From positions 62,001 through 126,000 of the forward strand of contig NZ_VOEJ01000003.1 of NCBI RefSeq assembly GCF_007846085.1: DNA of 64,000 nucleotides, given 5' to 3'. Each line of letters opens with the position of its first letter. Positions within the stretch are counted from its first letter, which is position 1. This stretch comes from Mucilaginibacter pallidiroseus (GTDB taxonomy: Bacteria; Bacteroidota; Bacteroidia; Sphingobacteriales; Sphingobacteriaceae). Below are positions 7,276-16,497 of the stretch, piece after piece. Both the position numbers and the translations under genes were made by a program. Below the pieces are notes generated by a model. It was given only the letters and a program-made list of their open reading frames with translations, searched no databases and was not told the origin of the DNA.

Positions 7276-9195
7276 ATGAATAAAGCAGATCTTGTTTTGT
7301 ACAATGGTAAGATACATACCGTTGATAAAGAATTGCCTAAGGCAACAGCCGTGGCTATACTAGATGGGAAGATCATTGCCGTTGGCGATGACGCTGATGT
7401 ACTAAAGTTTGCGGACGATGACACCAGAACTATCAATTTACGCAAAAAGACGGTTATACCAGGCATCAACGACTCACACACGCACTTAATAAGAGGAGGC
7501 CTTAATTACAACCTTGAACTACGCTGGGATGGGGTGCCATCACTTGCAGATGCAATGCGCATGCTTAGGGAACAGGTTGACCGTACTCCCTCTCCGCAAT
7601 GGGTAAGAGTGGTAGGCGGATGGTCGGAGTTTCAATTTACGGAACGCCGCATGCCAACCTTAAATGAAATTAATGCGGCAGCGCCAGATACGCCTGTATT
7701 TATACTACACCTTTATGACAGAGCCTTACTTAACCGCGCGGCTTTAAAAGCGGTAGGCTACACAAAAGACACACCCGCACCGCCCAGAAGTGTTATCGAG
7801 CGAGATGGTAAAGGTGAGCCGACGGGTATGATTATAGCTACCCCTAACGCGCTTATCTTATACTCAACTTTAGCGAAAGGGCCTAAACTATCTTACGAAC
7901 ATCAATTAAATTCCACCCGTCATTACATGCGCGAAATGAATAGGTTTGGTATTACAAGCGTAATTGATGCAGGGGGCGGCTCTCAGAACTATCCTGATGA
8001 TTACAAAGTGATTAAGGAGCTTCACGATAGTGGGATGCTGACAGTGCGGATAGCTTATAATCTTTTCACCCAGCATCCAAAACATGAGAAAGAGGACTTT
8101 CAAAGCTGGATAAATTCTGTAAAGTTATACCAGGGAGATGATATGTACCGCCACAATGGAGCTGGGGAAATGCTGGTATTCTCGGCAGCAGACTTTGAAG
8201 ATTTTATGCAGCCAAGGCCCAACCTGGCCGAAAACATGGAAGCCGAACTGGAAGATGTGATACGCTTACTAGTTGAAAACCGGTGGCCGTTCAGATTGCA
8301 TGCCACTTACAACGAAAGCATCTCCCGCTTCCTTAATGTTTTTGAGAAGGTTGACCGCGATATTCCGTTTAATGGTTTGCCATGGATATTTGACCATGCT
8401 GAAACCATCGACGAAAAAAATATCGAACGCGTAAAATCCCTTGGTGGTGGCATAGCGATACAAGACAGAATGGCTTTCCAGGGAGAATATTTTGTTGATC
8501 GGTATGGCAAAACTGCTGCATTAAATACGCCCCCTGTTAAGAAAATGCTCGCAATGGATGTGCCGGTTGGCGGGGGTACCGATGCTACAAGGGTTTCAAG
8601 TTATAATCCCTGGCTGGCGCTTTACTGGCTAAGCTGCGGTAAAACAGTGGGTGGTTTGCCAATTTACAATGACGACACCCGCCTAAGCCGCGAAACAGCA
8701 CTTGAGCTTTACACACGCGGCAGCGCATGGTTCTCTAATGAGCAGCATAAAAAAGGCAGCATTAAAGTTGGCCACCTTGCAGACATTGCCGTGCTCGACC
8801 AAGACTATTTTACTGTTAACGACGAAGACATAAAAAGCATAGAAGCAGATATGACCATCGTGAACGGAAAGATAGTATATGCAAAAGGATACTTTAAAGA
8901 ATTTAACCCGCCACCTATACCGGTATTGCCGGATTGGTCTCCAGTAACGGTTTATAACGGCTATTTTCCCGGCAGCAACCATTTAGAACAGGCACATTCA
9001 AAGCAAGCAATTGCCGAAAAAAGACGATCGGACGAAGGTATCAGGCAAGCACAAATTGCTTCGGCTGTGCACGCATGTATTGACAGTTGCACTGTACATG
9101 GCCACAATCATAATGCCGCGCGCCTAAGCGATATCCCGGTAACAGATTACACCGCTTTTTGGGGAACATTAGGATGCTCATGCTTTGCTTTTTAA
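7276..9195 (+). CDS. Amidohydrolase (YtcJ-like, amidohydrolase family 3) with Cys/His-rich tail
   Basis: The start is the ATG at 7276, where the family begins (MNKADLVLYNGKIHTVD); an upstream in-frame start at 7231 would overlap the previous gene. The 639-residue protein has the metal-binding HxH pair (SHTHL, His68 and His70), a later FDHAE strand, and the GGGTDATR motif that carries the metal-ligand Asp. These define YtcJ-type metal-dependent hydrolases, which cut amide or carbamate bonds. No signal peptide is evident. The last 40 residues add HACIDSCTVHGHNHN and a terminal LGCSC, which are not part of the usual fold and look metal- or redox-active. The substrate is unknown. Confidence 0.85.
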   Translation: MNKADLVLYNGKIHTVDKELPKATAVAILDGKIIAVGDDADVLKFADDDTRTINLRKKTVIPGINDSHTHLIRGGLNYNLELRWDGVPSLADAMRMLREQVDRTPSPQWVRVVGGWSEFQFTERRMPTLNEINAAAPDTPVFILHLYDRALLNRAALKAVGYTKDTPAPPRSVIERDGKGEPTGMIIATPNALILYSTLAKGPKLSYEHQLNSTRHYMREMNRFGITSVIDAGGGSQNYPDDYKVIKELHDSGMLTVRIAYNLFTQHPKHEKEDFQSWINSVKLYQGDDMYRHNGAGEMLVFSAADFEDFMQPRPNLAENMEAELEDVIRLLVENRWPFRLHATYNESISRFLNVFEKVDRDIPFNGLPWIFDHAETIDEKNIERVKSLGGGIAIQDRMAFQGEYFVDRYGKTAALNTPPVKKMLAMDVPVGGGTDATRVSSYNPWLALYWLSCGKTVGGLPIYNDDTRLSRETALELYTRGSAWFSNEQHKKGSIKVGHLADIAVLDQDYFTVNDEDIKSIEADMTIVNGKIVYAKGYFKEFNPPPIPVLPDWSPVTVYNGYFPGSNHLEQAHSKQAIAEKRRSDEGIRQAQIASAVHACIDSCTVHGHNHNAARLSDIPVTDYTAFWGTLGCSCFAF

Positions 9196-9207
9196 ATTCT
9201 TACCGCC

Positions 9208-9645
9208 ATGAATGAAATACTCAAACACTTGCTTTACTCGGATTTATGCTCAACAACGTCCAATTATGCCATTTTGGTTTTCAGGATATTGCTCGCGTTA
9301 GAGCTGTTCCGGGTTCATGGCATGAAGAAGTTTAGAGGAAACGATGGCAAGCCGGAGGTTGTGCCAAACCCATTGGGCTTACCTGCGCCAATTAACAACC
9401 TAATAGCAACACTATCAGACACGGTAGTTCCGCTACTTATTGTGCTGGGTGCATTAACAAGGTTGGCAGTATTACCCACAATAGGCGTTACCGCAGTAGG
9501 CTACTTTGTAGTACACAGGCACGATTCATTAGAGGTTCGTGATGTACCCTACATATACACCATCTGCTTTTTACTATTATTAGTAATTGGGCCCGGCAGC
9601 TATTCTATCGATCAAATTTTATACAATCACCTTAAATTAAAATAA
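9208..9645 (+). CDS. DoxX family membrane protein
   Basis: A 145-residue protein with four predicted membrane helices (about 20-40, 62-82, 88-106 and 117-136). The LALELFRVHGMKKF loop after the first helix is characteristic of DoxX. DoxX proteins are small inner-membrane proteins tied to respiration, thiosulfate oxidation or oxidative stress. The gene lies 12 bp after the amidohydrolase and 1 bp before dps, so co-transcription is very likely. The link with Dps favours an oxidative-stress context. Confidence 0.82.
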   Translation: MNEILKHLLYSDLCSTTSNYAILVFRILLALELFRVHGMKKFRGNDGKPEVVPNPLGLPAPINNLIATLSDTVVPLLIVLGALTRLAVLPTIGVTAVGYFVVHRHDSLEVRDVPYIYTICFLLLLVIGPGSYSIDQILYNHLKLK

Positions 9646-9646
9646 A

Positions 9647-10120
9647 ATGGAACCAAACATCGGATTATCATCAACCAACTTAAGTAACGTTGCACATGCC
9701 CTTAACAAAATATTAGCTGATGAATTTGTGCTTTACACCAAAACCAGAAACGCACATTGGAACGTAGAAGGGCCAGATTTTCATGCTAAACATTTGTTTT
9801 TTGAACGCCAGTATCAGCAGCTCGACGAAATTATGGACGGCGTTGCGGAACGCATCAGGTCGTTAGGACATTACGCGCCGGCAACTTTAAAACTTTTTTC
9901 AGAACTCACACAACTGTCTGAGGTGCTGCACAGCAAGAACGACGCAACCGGCTTCATTAAAGAACTACTTGTAGATCATGAAAGTATCATCATTGGTTTA
10001 AGAGAAAACATTAACGTTTTTGCTAACAATTTTAAAGACCTGGGTACAAGCGATTACATTACCGGGCTTATGGAAACCCACGAAAAAATGGCGTGGATGC
10101 TTCGCTCTCATTTAAAATAA
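9647..10120 (+). CDS. dps: Dps/ferritin-like stress protein
   Basis: A 157-residue protein of typical Dps length. The inter-subunit ferroxidase ligands are present at the expected spacing: His37 (in AHWNV), His49, Asp64 and Glu68 (in DGVAERIRSLG). Dps dodecamers oxidise iron with peroxide, store the mineral and protect DNA. The N terminus is short and not Lys-rich, so direct DNA binding is uncertain. The gene starts 1 bp after doxX and is followed 2 bp later by the DUF1275 gene. Its place in a possibly sigma-54-controlled cluster is unusual. Confidence 0.92.
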   Translation: MEPNIGLSSTNLSNVAHALNKILADEFVLYTKTRNAHWNVEGPDFHAKHLFFERQYQQLDEIMDGVAERIRSLGHYAPATLKLFSELTQLSEVLHSKNDATGFIKELLVDHESIIIGLRENINVFANNFKDLGTSDYITGLMETHEKMAWMLRSHLK

Positions 10121-10122
10121 AT

Positions 10123-10794
10123 ATGAAAGATCAAAAAAGCACGTGGCTGGTTACACTCATTTTGGCCTTGGTAGCAGGTTACTGCGATACAGTAACTTTC
10201 GTGTCTGCAGATTCAATATTTTCGGCCCATGTTACAGGGAATTTTATTGTATTTGCTTACCAGCTGATTAAAGGTTCCGAAACGCTGGCCTGGGTAAAGC
10301 TGCTTACCTTTCCGGTATTCATCATTTCCGTGATGATTGGCGGAAAGATCGCCGCCAAAGCCGTTGACCCCTACAAACTGCTGCTAATAGAAGGTTTAAC
10401 CTTATTTACCGCCGGTTTATTATCTGCTGTATTTATCAGAACGCCGGGCTTAGTATGGGAAACTTATTTGGTAGTGATGATGGTTGTAGCTGGCATGGGC
10501 CTGCAAAATGCGTTTGGCAAATTATATGCTAAAGAAACGTTTGGGCCAACAACCATGATGACAGGAAATGTAACGCAGGCTTCGCTCGATCTGGGAAAAG
10601 CCATAACCTCATTCTTTAGCGACTTAGCATCAGTTGCAAGCCTTAAAAAACAGCTTGTGATTATCGGTGGCTTCCTTATTGGTTGTGTAGCTGGCGCCCT
10701 CATGTCAAAATTATTTGGCCTTAGTGTGCTTATTTTACCCGGCGCAGGCCTCGTCATCTGCCATCTTTCAACAGGCAGAAACAGCAAGTTGTAA
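10123..10794 (+). CDS. DUF1275 (YoaK-like) membrane protein
   Basis: The ATG at 10123 is preferred over 10093, which lies inside dps. The 223-residue product has six hydrophobic segments and the family's hallmarks: AGYCDTVTFVSAD in the first helix, ANVTGNF-like HVTGNFIVF, and a later NAFGKLYAKETFGPTTMMTG. DUF1275 proteins are inner-membrane proteins, sometimes proposed as small-molecule transporters, with no settled function. It is the last gene of the seven-gene cluster and is followed directly by a strong terminator at 10801-10834. Confidence 0.85.
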   Translation: MKDQKSTWLVTLILALVAGYCDTVTFVSADSIFSAHVTGNFIVFAYQLIKGSETLAWVKLLTFPVFIISVMIGGKIAAKAVDPYKLLLIEGLTLFTAGLLSAVFIRTPGLVWETYLVVMMVVAGMGLQNAFGKLYAKETFGPTTMMTGNVTQASLDLGKAITSFFSDLASVASLKKQLVIIGGFLIGCVAGALMSKLFGLSVLILPGAGLVICHLSTGRNSKL

Positions 10795-10800
10795 ATATAT

Positions 10801-10834
10801 AAACCAACAAGGGAATTGACACCCTTGTTGGTTT
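10801..10834. terminator. Strong intrinsic terminator closing the seven-gene cluster
   Basis: A perfect 13-bp stem (AAACCAACAAGGG at 10801-10813, complement at 10822-10834) has an 8-nt loop. It is symmetrical enough to act in both directions. It begins 6 bp after the DUF1275 stop. Confidence 0.88.
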
Positions 10835-10989
10835 ATCTTATAGTTCGCAAGCTAGTCAATTGGCGAAATACCGTAAATTTTAAAACCAATCTTATTAATT
10901 AATCAGCTATAAAACAGCATGTTGGCTGCTGGTATATTGTTTGGCTTTTATGAACGATTTAAAATCCAGAATAAGATAAGGGCTGATAT

Positions 10990-13236
10990 ATGAAATGGCT
11001 GTTAAAATATACTCTACTAATTGCAGCCGCTTTGATACTTAAGTGCGCCAGCGCACAAAAACTAGAGATACAATCACCGTTATCAAAAAATGGGCGTACC
11101 ATTTTTTATACAAAAACTAATATAGATACTTTGATAAGGTTAGGTAATTATTACCTAAACAGGCCGGGCGAAGCTAAAAAAGACTTGGATAGCGCATTAC
11201 ATTATGCCCAACGTGCCAATACTGCAAGTATTTCTATTAACTACAAGCAGGGCAAAGGGCAAAGCATGCTGCTACAAAGTAAGGTATTGCGCGAGGCCGG
11301 AAATAAAGACGCAGCCTTTGTAACTGCAAATGCTGTACGCAATTACGCTACAAAAGCACAGCTCCCAAAGCTCCTGGCTGATGCTTACATGTCATTAGCA
11401 GACTTTTACAGTAGCGAAAATGATGATCTTGCAGTAAGAATATCTTACACAGAAAAGGCAATTCCGCTTTATCACCTCACAGGGCATGTTTTAGATCAGG
11501 CCAAAGCCCTTAAAATGCTTGGAGATTATTATCATTTACAGGCTAACAATGCTAAGGCGCTTATTTTAGTTGAGCAGTCGTTATCGTTATTTAAATCGGT
11601 TGGGTATAAAGATTTACAGGGAGTTTATGACCTTTTGGGTTACCTTAACGCACGGTTGGGCAATGATGTGCAAGCGCTAAAATATGGGTTATTGGCAGTA
11701 AGCACTGCAGAAGCCCGTAGTGACACCAGCATGCAACTATGCACCATTTACAATCGTGTAGCAATAACTTACAACGGCCTTAAAAAGTACAATGAGGCTT
11801 TTAATTACTATCAAAAAGCACTCAATGTAGCTTTACTTTATAAAGACAAGGAGGCTATACAGCAGATACGTTTTAACCAGATTATCTTGCTGATGAGTAT
11901 GCACAAGACCAAACAATCACTAAATTATCTGCAAAGCATTGTTAGCCATTACCCACCGGGCAATAATACACGCTGGCGCATCACCGCACTATCCTTATTT
12001 GCTACCATACATATGGACTTAAATCACATGACCGAGTCGCGCCGGTATGTTGATTCTCTCATTTATTATTTCCCTGAATTTGGGAAAGAATTTGGCTATG
12101 CCCCATTTGTTAATCAACCCATCATTAAGTTTTATTACAAAACAGGTCAGTTTAAAAAGGCTTACAAATATTTGGTAGCCAATGACAGCATGGCCAGGGC
12201 AAGAAATAACCTTACAACCATTGCCACCAATGAGTTGATGTGGTCTAAAATCGACTCGGCAAACGGCAGCTATGCAAACGCACTATCACACTATCAACTT
12301 TATAAGGCGGCCAGCGACTCCTTAAAAAACATTGATAATAAAAAACAGATAATGGGTTTGCAGTATCAGTTTGATATTGATAACAAAAACCGTGACATAC
12401 TAGTGCTAAAACAAAAAGCGCAATTGCAGCAAAACAGAATAGACAATGAAATGAACGTACGTAATGCTGTGTTGGGCGGCCTTGTGCTATTAATGGCCTT
12501 ATCGGGATTGATATATAGCCGTTACAATGTTAAAAATAAAAGCAATAAGCTATTAACGCTGCAACAAATTGAAATAAACCGGCAAAACAGCACCCTGCTT
12601 AAACTGGTTGACGAAAAGGAATGGCTTTTAAAAGAAATTCATCACCGGGTAAAAAACAACCTGCAAATAGTGATTAGCTTACTTAATACGCAGTCAGCCT
12701 ATCTGGAAAATGAGGACGCGCTTGAGGCAATTAAAAATAGTCAGCATCGCATGCAGGCCATGTCATTAATACATCAAAAACTTTATCAATCCAATGACTT
12801 AGGTACTATCGATATGGCAGTATACATACGAGAGCTGGTTGAGTATTTAAGCGAAAATTTTAGCAGGGAAAAGAGGATAGCTGTAAAGATGGATATAGCC
12901 GCCATCAGGCTTGCCGTATCGCAGGCCGTTCCGTTGGGATTGATTTTAAATGAAGCGATAAGCAATGCCATAAAATACGCTTTCGTAAACAGGCTTACGG
13001 GCCAGATAGATATTTGCCTGAAGCAAATTAGTGATGAAAAACATTTGTTATGCATTGCTGACGACGGGATTGGTTTACCCCCGGATTTTAATGCCGACAA
13101 TTTAGAGTCGCTTGGGATGAGTTTAATGAGAGGCCTTACTGAACAACTTGATGGCGAATTCACATTAAAAAACGATACCGGTGTTAAAGTTTGCATTGTG
13201 TTCGAGGCCATGAAATTTAATAATTTAGAGAAATAG
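10990..13236 (+). CDS. TPR sensor histidine kinase (HisKA_2 type)
   Basis: A 748-residue kinase with a signal-like first helix (ending near CASAQ), a long array of TPR helices (about 40-440), a coiled segment, one membrane helix (about 492-512), and a cytoplasmic kinase core. The dimerisation box is of the HisKA_2 type, with the histidine pair 551-552 in KEIHHRVKNNLQ. The ATPase lid has DDGIGLP and GMSLMRGL. The TPR region is predicted to be periplasmic, so it probably senses a protein or peptide partner. The gene ends 23 bp before the NtrC-like regulator at 13260, which is its obvious partner. It is a paralogue of the kinase at 18134. Confidence 0.9.
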   Translation: MKWLLKYTLLIAAALILKCASAQKLEIQSPLSKNGRTIFYTKTNIDTLIRLGNYYLNRPGEAKKDLDSALHYAQRANTASISINYKQGKGQSMLLQSKVLREAGNKDAAFVTANAVRNYATKAQLPKLLADAYMSLADFYSSENDDLAVRISYTEKAIPLYHLTGHVLDQAKALKMLGDYYHLQANNAKALILVEQSLSLFKSVGYKDLQGVYDLLGYLNARLGNDVQALKYGLLAVSTAEARSDTSMQLCTIYNRVAITYNGLKKYNEAFNYYQKALNVALLYKDKEAIQQIRFNQIILLMSMHKTKQSLNYLQSIVSHYPPGNNTRWRITALSLFATIHMDLNHMTESRRYVDSLIYYFPEFGKEFGYAPFVNQPIIKFYYKTGQFKKAYKYLVANDSMARARNNLTTIATNELMWSKIDSANGSYANALSHYQLYKAASDSLKNIDNKKQIMGLQYQFDIDNKNRDILVLKQKAQLQQNRIDNEMNVRNAVLGGLVLLMALSGLIYSRYNVKNKSNKLLTLQQIEINRQNSTLLKLVDEKEWLLKEIHHRVKNNLQIVISLLNTQSAYLENEDALEAIKNSQHRMQAMSLIHQKLYQSNDLGTIDMAVYIRELVEYLSENFSREKRIAVKMDIAAIRLAVSQAVPLGLILNEAISNAIKYAFVNRLTGQIDICLKQISDEKHLLCIADDGIGLPPDFNADNLESLGMSLMRGLTEQLDGEFTLKNDTGVKVCIVFEAMKFNNLEK

Positions 13237-13259
13237 ATTTCCTGTACCACAAACAGGAG

Positions 13260-15212
13260 ATGACAAGTAATATGAGAGAAAAAATTTTAATCGTTGAAGA
13301 TGAGTTCATCGTTGCAAACGATCTAAGGATTATGCTTCAAAAAGCAGGTTACGATATTTGCGGCATAGCACCTTCGGTAGCAAAGGCCCTCGATCTTATA
13401 AAAACAAAAAAACCTGATTGGGTTCTGCTGGACATATTCTTACAAGGCTCAAAAACAGGGATAGATCTTGCGGAATCGTTGACCGAGATGGGCTTACCAT
13501 TTATATACATATCGGCAAATACCAACCAGGCTATTCTTGAGGCTGCCAAATCAACGCAACCATATGGCTTTCTGGTAAAGCCTTTCAGAGAAAAGGATCT
13601 TTTGGTTATGCTTGATATTGCTTTGTACCGGCATGAACAAGCCAAAAAGCTGAATACGCCAAAGACACTCACTTTGGCCGAGCAAATAGCACAAATTGTT
13701 TCTAAAGCTGATGGTAAGGATGAACGGCTTAAGCAAGTAGCTACAAGTTTACTTAATGTTGTACCCTTCTCTTGCCTAAACATCACCAAAATTGCTGCAG
13801 GTGCAGAAAACGATCAGGTTTTTTTAATTAAAAACTCGCTCAACATTTTTCAAAAGTTCAGTTTTCAGGATATGCTTGAACAGGTAGGGGTAAGTCAGCG
13901 GCAGTACACTTCATGGCGCGTTCCCATAACCGAAGGCCGAAATCAATTTTATACCAATTTTGAATTTAGGGGGCTCAAAATGGATAATCTTTGGATTAAA
14001 GCCTTAAGTGATCATTATCAATACCAATCATGTTTGAGCATTGAGGTTGCTGCTGACAACAGCGATACCTACCGTTTTACCTTTTTTAATGCAGAGGCTG
14101 AGGCCTACAACCAACTGCAAATGGACATTTTGCAGCGCAATAACGAAGTTTTAAAAAGCACAATACAAAACATATTACTGTTTAAAGATGCCCCGCCTAA
14201 AACGGAGGCAATTTATCGATCAGGGCCCACCACACAACGCCTAACGGTACCGACCGAAAGTTTCAATGGTATTATAGGTGAAAGCCAATTACTAAAAAAT
14301 GTATTCGAAAAAATTTCCATTGTGGCGCCCGATGACACTTCGGTGCTTATAATGGGCGAAAGCGGCACAGGTAAAGAACGCATTGCGCAAACTATCCATA
14401 AATTATCTCCAAGAAAAAGCAAGCACCTTATTACCGTTAACTGCGCTGCGCTGCCAATTAACCTGATAGAGTCTGAGCTGTTTGGCCATGAAAGAGGTGC
14501 TTTTACGGGCGCTACTGATAAACGGATAGGTAAATTTGAGCAGGCTGACGGCGGTACAATCTTTTTAGATGAAATTGGAGAGCTTCCGCTTGATGCACAA
14601 GTGAAATTATTAAGGGTACTGCAGGAGCGTGAGATTGAAAGGCTTGGTGGCAACTTCACCAAAAAAGTAAATGTCAGGATAATTGCTGCTACCAACCGCA
14701 ACCTGGAGAAAGAAGTGGCAGAAGGCCGCTTCAGGCTCGATCTATACTACCGTTTAAATGTATTCCCTATAGAGCTACCACCGCTTAGGCAACGTAAAGA
14801 AGATATACCGTTGCTTGCCAACTATTTTGTTAACAGGCTGGCAAAAAAATCTGGCAGGGATATCATCGCCATTAGCGACAAGGTTATGGATGAGCTATTA
14901 AAGTACGACTGGCCAGGTAATATTCGCGAACTTGAACACCTGATTGAGCGCAGTATGCTGATGACCTCCGGAAACATCGTTGAATATGTGGAAATTCCGA
15001 CCACTGCACAAATTGGCATTGCACAAGCACCCGGCACTCCGCGTGTCATGACTTTGGAAGAAATGGAACGAGAACACATCTTAAACACGCTGAAGATGTG
15101 CAACGGTAAGGTATTTGGCCCTGGCGGGGCCGCAGAAATGCTTAATATTCCATCCACTACCCTTAACTCAAAAATTAAGAAACTTGGCATCAGGCATGAA
15201 TTTGTAAAGTAG
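13260..15212 (+). CDS. NtrC-family response regulator (receiver, AAA+ sigma-54 activator, Fis HTH)
   Basis: A 650-residue regulator; a second possible start is the ATG at 13272. The order is a receiver domain (1-125, phospho-acceptor Asp58 in LLDIF), a linker of about 180 residues that may be GAF-like, an AAA+ domain with Walker A GESGTGKE (366-373) and sigma-54 loop GAFTGA (413-418), and a Fis-type HTH at the C terminus (NIPSTTLNSKIKKLG). Phosphorylation by the kinase at 10990 should switch on sigma-54 promoters. A good -24/-12 element lies just downstream at 15335, so the kinase at 15385 is one likely target. A terminator follows at 15220. Confidence 0.93.
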   Translation: MTSNMREKILIVEDEFIVANDLRIMLQKAGYDICGIAPSVAKALDLIKTKKPDWVLLDIFLQGSKTGIDLAESLTEMGLPFIYISANTNQAILEAAKSTQPYGFLVKPFREKDLLVMLDIALYRHEQAKKLNTPKTLTLAEQIAQIVSKADGKDERLKQVATSLLNVVPFSCLNITKIAAGAENDQVFLIKNSLNIFQKFSFQDMLEQVGVSQRQYTSWRVPITEGRNQFYTNFEFRGLKMDNLWIKALSDHYQYQSCLSIEVAADNSDTYRFTFFNAEAEAYNQLQMDILQRNNEVLKSTIQNILLFKDAPPKTEAIYRSGPTTQRLTVPTESFNGIIGESQLLKNVFEKISIVAPDDTSVLIMGESGTGKERIAQTIHKLSPRKSKHLITVNCAALPINLIESELFGHERGAFTGATDKRIGKFEQADGGTIFLDEIGELPLDAQVKLLRVLQEREIERLGGNFTKKVNVRIIAATNRNLEKEVAEGRFRLDLYYRLNVFPIELPPLRQRKEDIPLLANYFVNRLAKKSGRDIIAISDKVMDELLKYDWPGNIRELEHLIERSMLMTSGNIVEYVEIPTTAQIGIAQAPGTPRVMTLEEMEREHILNTLKMCNGKVFGPGGAAEMLNIPSTTLNSKIKKLGIRHEFVK

Positions 15213-15219
15213 TGTAATG

Positions 15220-15242
15220 AAAGGCCCGAAAGGGCCTTTTTT
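15220..15242 (+). terminator. Intrinsic terminator after the NtrC-family regulator
   Basis: An 8-bp stem (AAAGGCCC at 15220-15227, complement at 15232-15239) is closed by a GAAA tetraloop and followed by a T run. It starts 7 bp after the stop codon. Confidence 0.88.
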
Positions 15243-15334
15243 AATACAGGTACACCCTTTCGTAAAATAACGAAATAAAATTAAGTCGAAATCTTAAATT
15301 CGAAATAATTTATTGATTATCAACCATTTAAATA

Positions 15335-15351
15335 TAGGCATGTGATTAGCA
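15335..15351 (+). promoter_or_regulatory. Sigma-54 (-24/-12) promoter of the PAS kinase
   Basis: TAGGCATGTGATTAGCA carries GG at 15337-15338 and GC at 15349-15350, exactly 10 bp apart as sigma-54 requires. The flanking bases (GGCATG, TTAGCA) fit the consensus TTGGCACG-N4-TTGCA with few mismatches. The start site would be near 15361, 24 nt before the ATG at 15385. A sigma-54 activator gene lies just upstream. Confidence 0.65.
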
Positions 15352-15384
15352 TAAATAGAAGTAAACCACTAATAATTTATCACT

Positions 15385-16497
15385 ATGCTACCCACCAGAT
15401 CACAGGAAAAATTTAGTAATACTCAGCTAAATCAAGACAGACATTTTTACAACTGCATAGATCAGCTTTCCCTTACATCACTTTTATCCAGCTCCGGAAT
15501 TGCCTGCTGGGTGTTTGACCAAGCTACCATGAGCTTCAACGTATGCCCAACGTTTAAAAATTTATTAGGGCTTGCTAATAAAAACCGCTTCTCTTTTACA
15601 GAACTATTTAGACTTCTTTGCCCTGCTTCCCGGTCGCGGTTAACTTCAGAAATAAGAAAGGCTTGCCTGAAGGAGAGTGAATTCTCAGTTCAGTTCATGA
15701 CCCGGAATGCTACGGGCGGCCCCGGCAGATGGTTTAAATTAACCGGACGAGGTACATACACTAACCGCAGTTATATGGGTACACTTATGGAGATAACTGA
15801 TGAAAAGAGCAGGGAAATATGGAATAACGATAGAATGGCTTTATTAAGCCATGAGTTAAAAGGACCGCTTAGTGTAATAAGGCTGTACCTACAGCGTGCA
15901 TCACAGATCGCATCAGCCAAAAGTGTTAGGGATGCCGAGCTCTTTTTAAATAAGGCAGACGAGCAGGTGTCTACAATGTCGACGTTAATGGATGACCTCC
16001 TTGAAAACTCCGTAGAGAATCCATCAAACCTCAATTTAACCTACACTACTTTTGACCTGGCCGGGGCTGTAAATGATGCGATTACTAATTTAAAATTAAG
16101 GCACCCTGACAGAAATTTTATTGTGAAGATTGGATCGTGGTTAAGTTTAAGGGCAGACAGACCTAAAATAATTCAGGTATTAACAAATTATATCACCAAT
16201 GCTATAAAGTACTCTGCAGATAATACGCCAATAAAAATAAATGCTGTTAAGATCAATAATGAAATCTGCGTTTCTGTTGAAGACAAGGGAACCGGGATTA
16301 GCCAGGAGCACCAGTTAAAGGTGTTTGAAAGGTATTACCGTATTCCCGGCGCTAAAGCAAAAGGCTATGGTTTGGGCCTGTACCTGGTTAAAGAAATTAT
16401 TGCCGGCCATGGTGGTCGCGTTTGGGTAAGTAGCATACTGGGCAAGGGGTCATGCTTCTGCTTCTCACTACCCATATCTTCCAACAAGCATAGTTAG
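15385..16497 (+). CDS. Sensor histidine kinase with degenerate PAS-like domain
   Basis: A 370-residue soluble kinase with no membrane helix. Residues about 35-135 look like a PAS fold (CWVFDQATMSFNVCPTF, then GRWFKLTGRGTY). The HisKA box has His156 in LLSHELKGPLSVIRLY, and the HATPase_c domain shows NYITNAIKYS (N box), VEDKGTGIS (G1) and GYGLGLYLVKEI (G2). No response regulator is encoded next to it, so it is an orphan or may feed the NtrC-like regulator upstream. Its own -24/-12 promoter suggests that regulator controls it, which would make a feedback or relay loop. That last step is inference. Confidence 0.88.
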   Translation: MLPTRSQEKFSNTQLNQDRHFYNCIDQLSLTSLLSSSGIACWVFDQATMSFNVCPTFKNLLGLANKNRFSFTELFRLLCPASRSRLTSEIRKACLKESEFSVQFMTRNATGGPGRWFKLTGRGTYTNRSYMGTLMEITDEKSREIWNNDRMALLSHELKGPLSVIRLYLQRASQIASAKSVRDAELFLNKADEQVSTMSTLMDDLLENSVENPSNLNLTYTTFDLAGAVNDAITNLKLRHPDRNFIVKIGSWLSLRADRPKIIQVLTNYITNAIKYSADNTPIKINAVKINNEICVSVEDKGTGISQEHQLKVFERYYRIPGAKAKGYGLGLYLVKEIIAGHGGRVWVSSILGKGSCFCFSLPISSNKHS

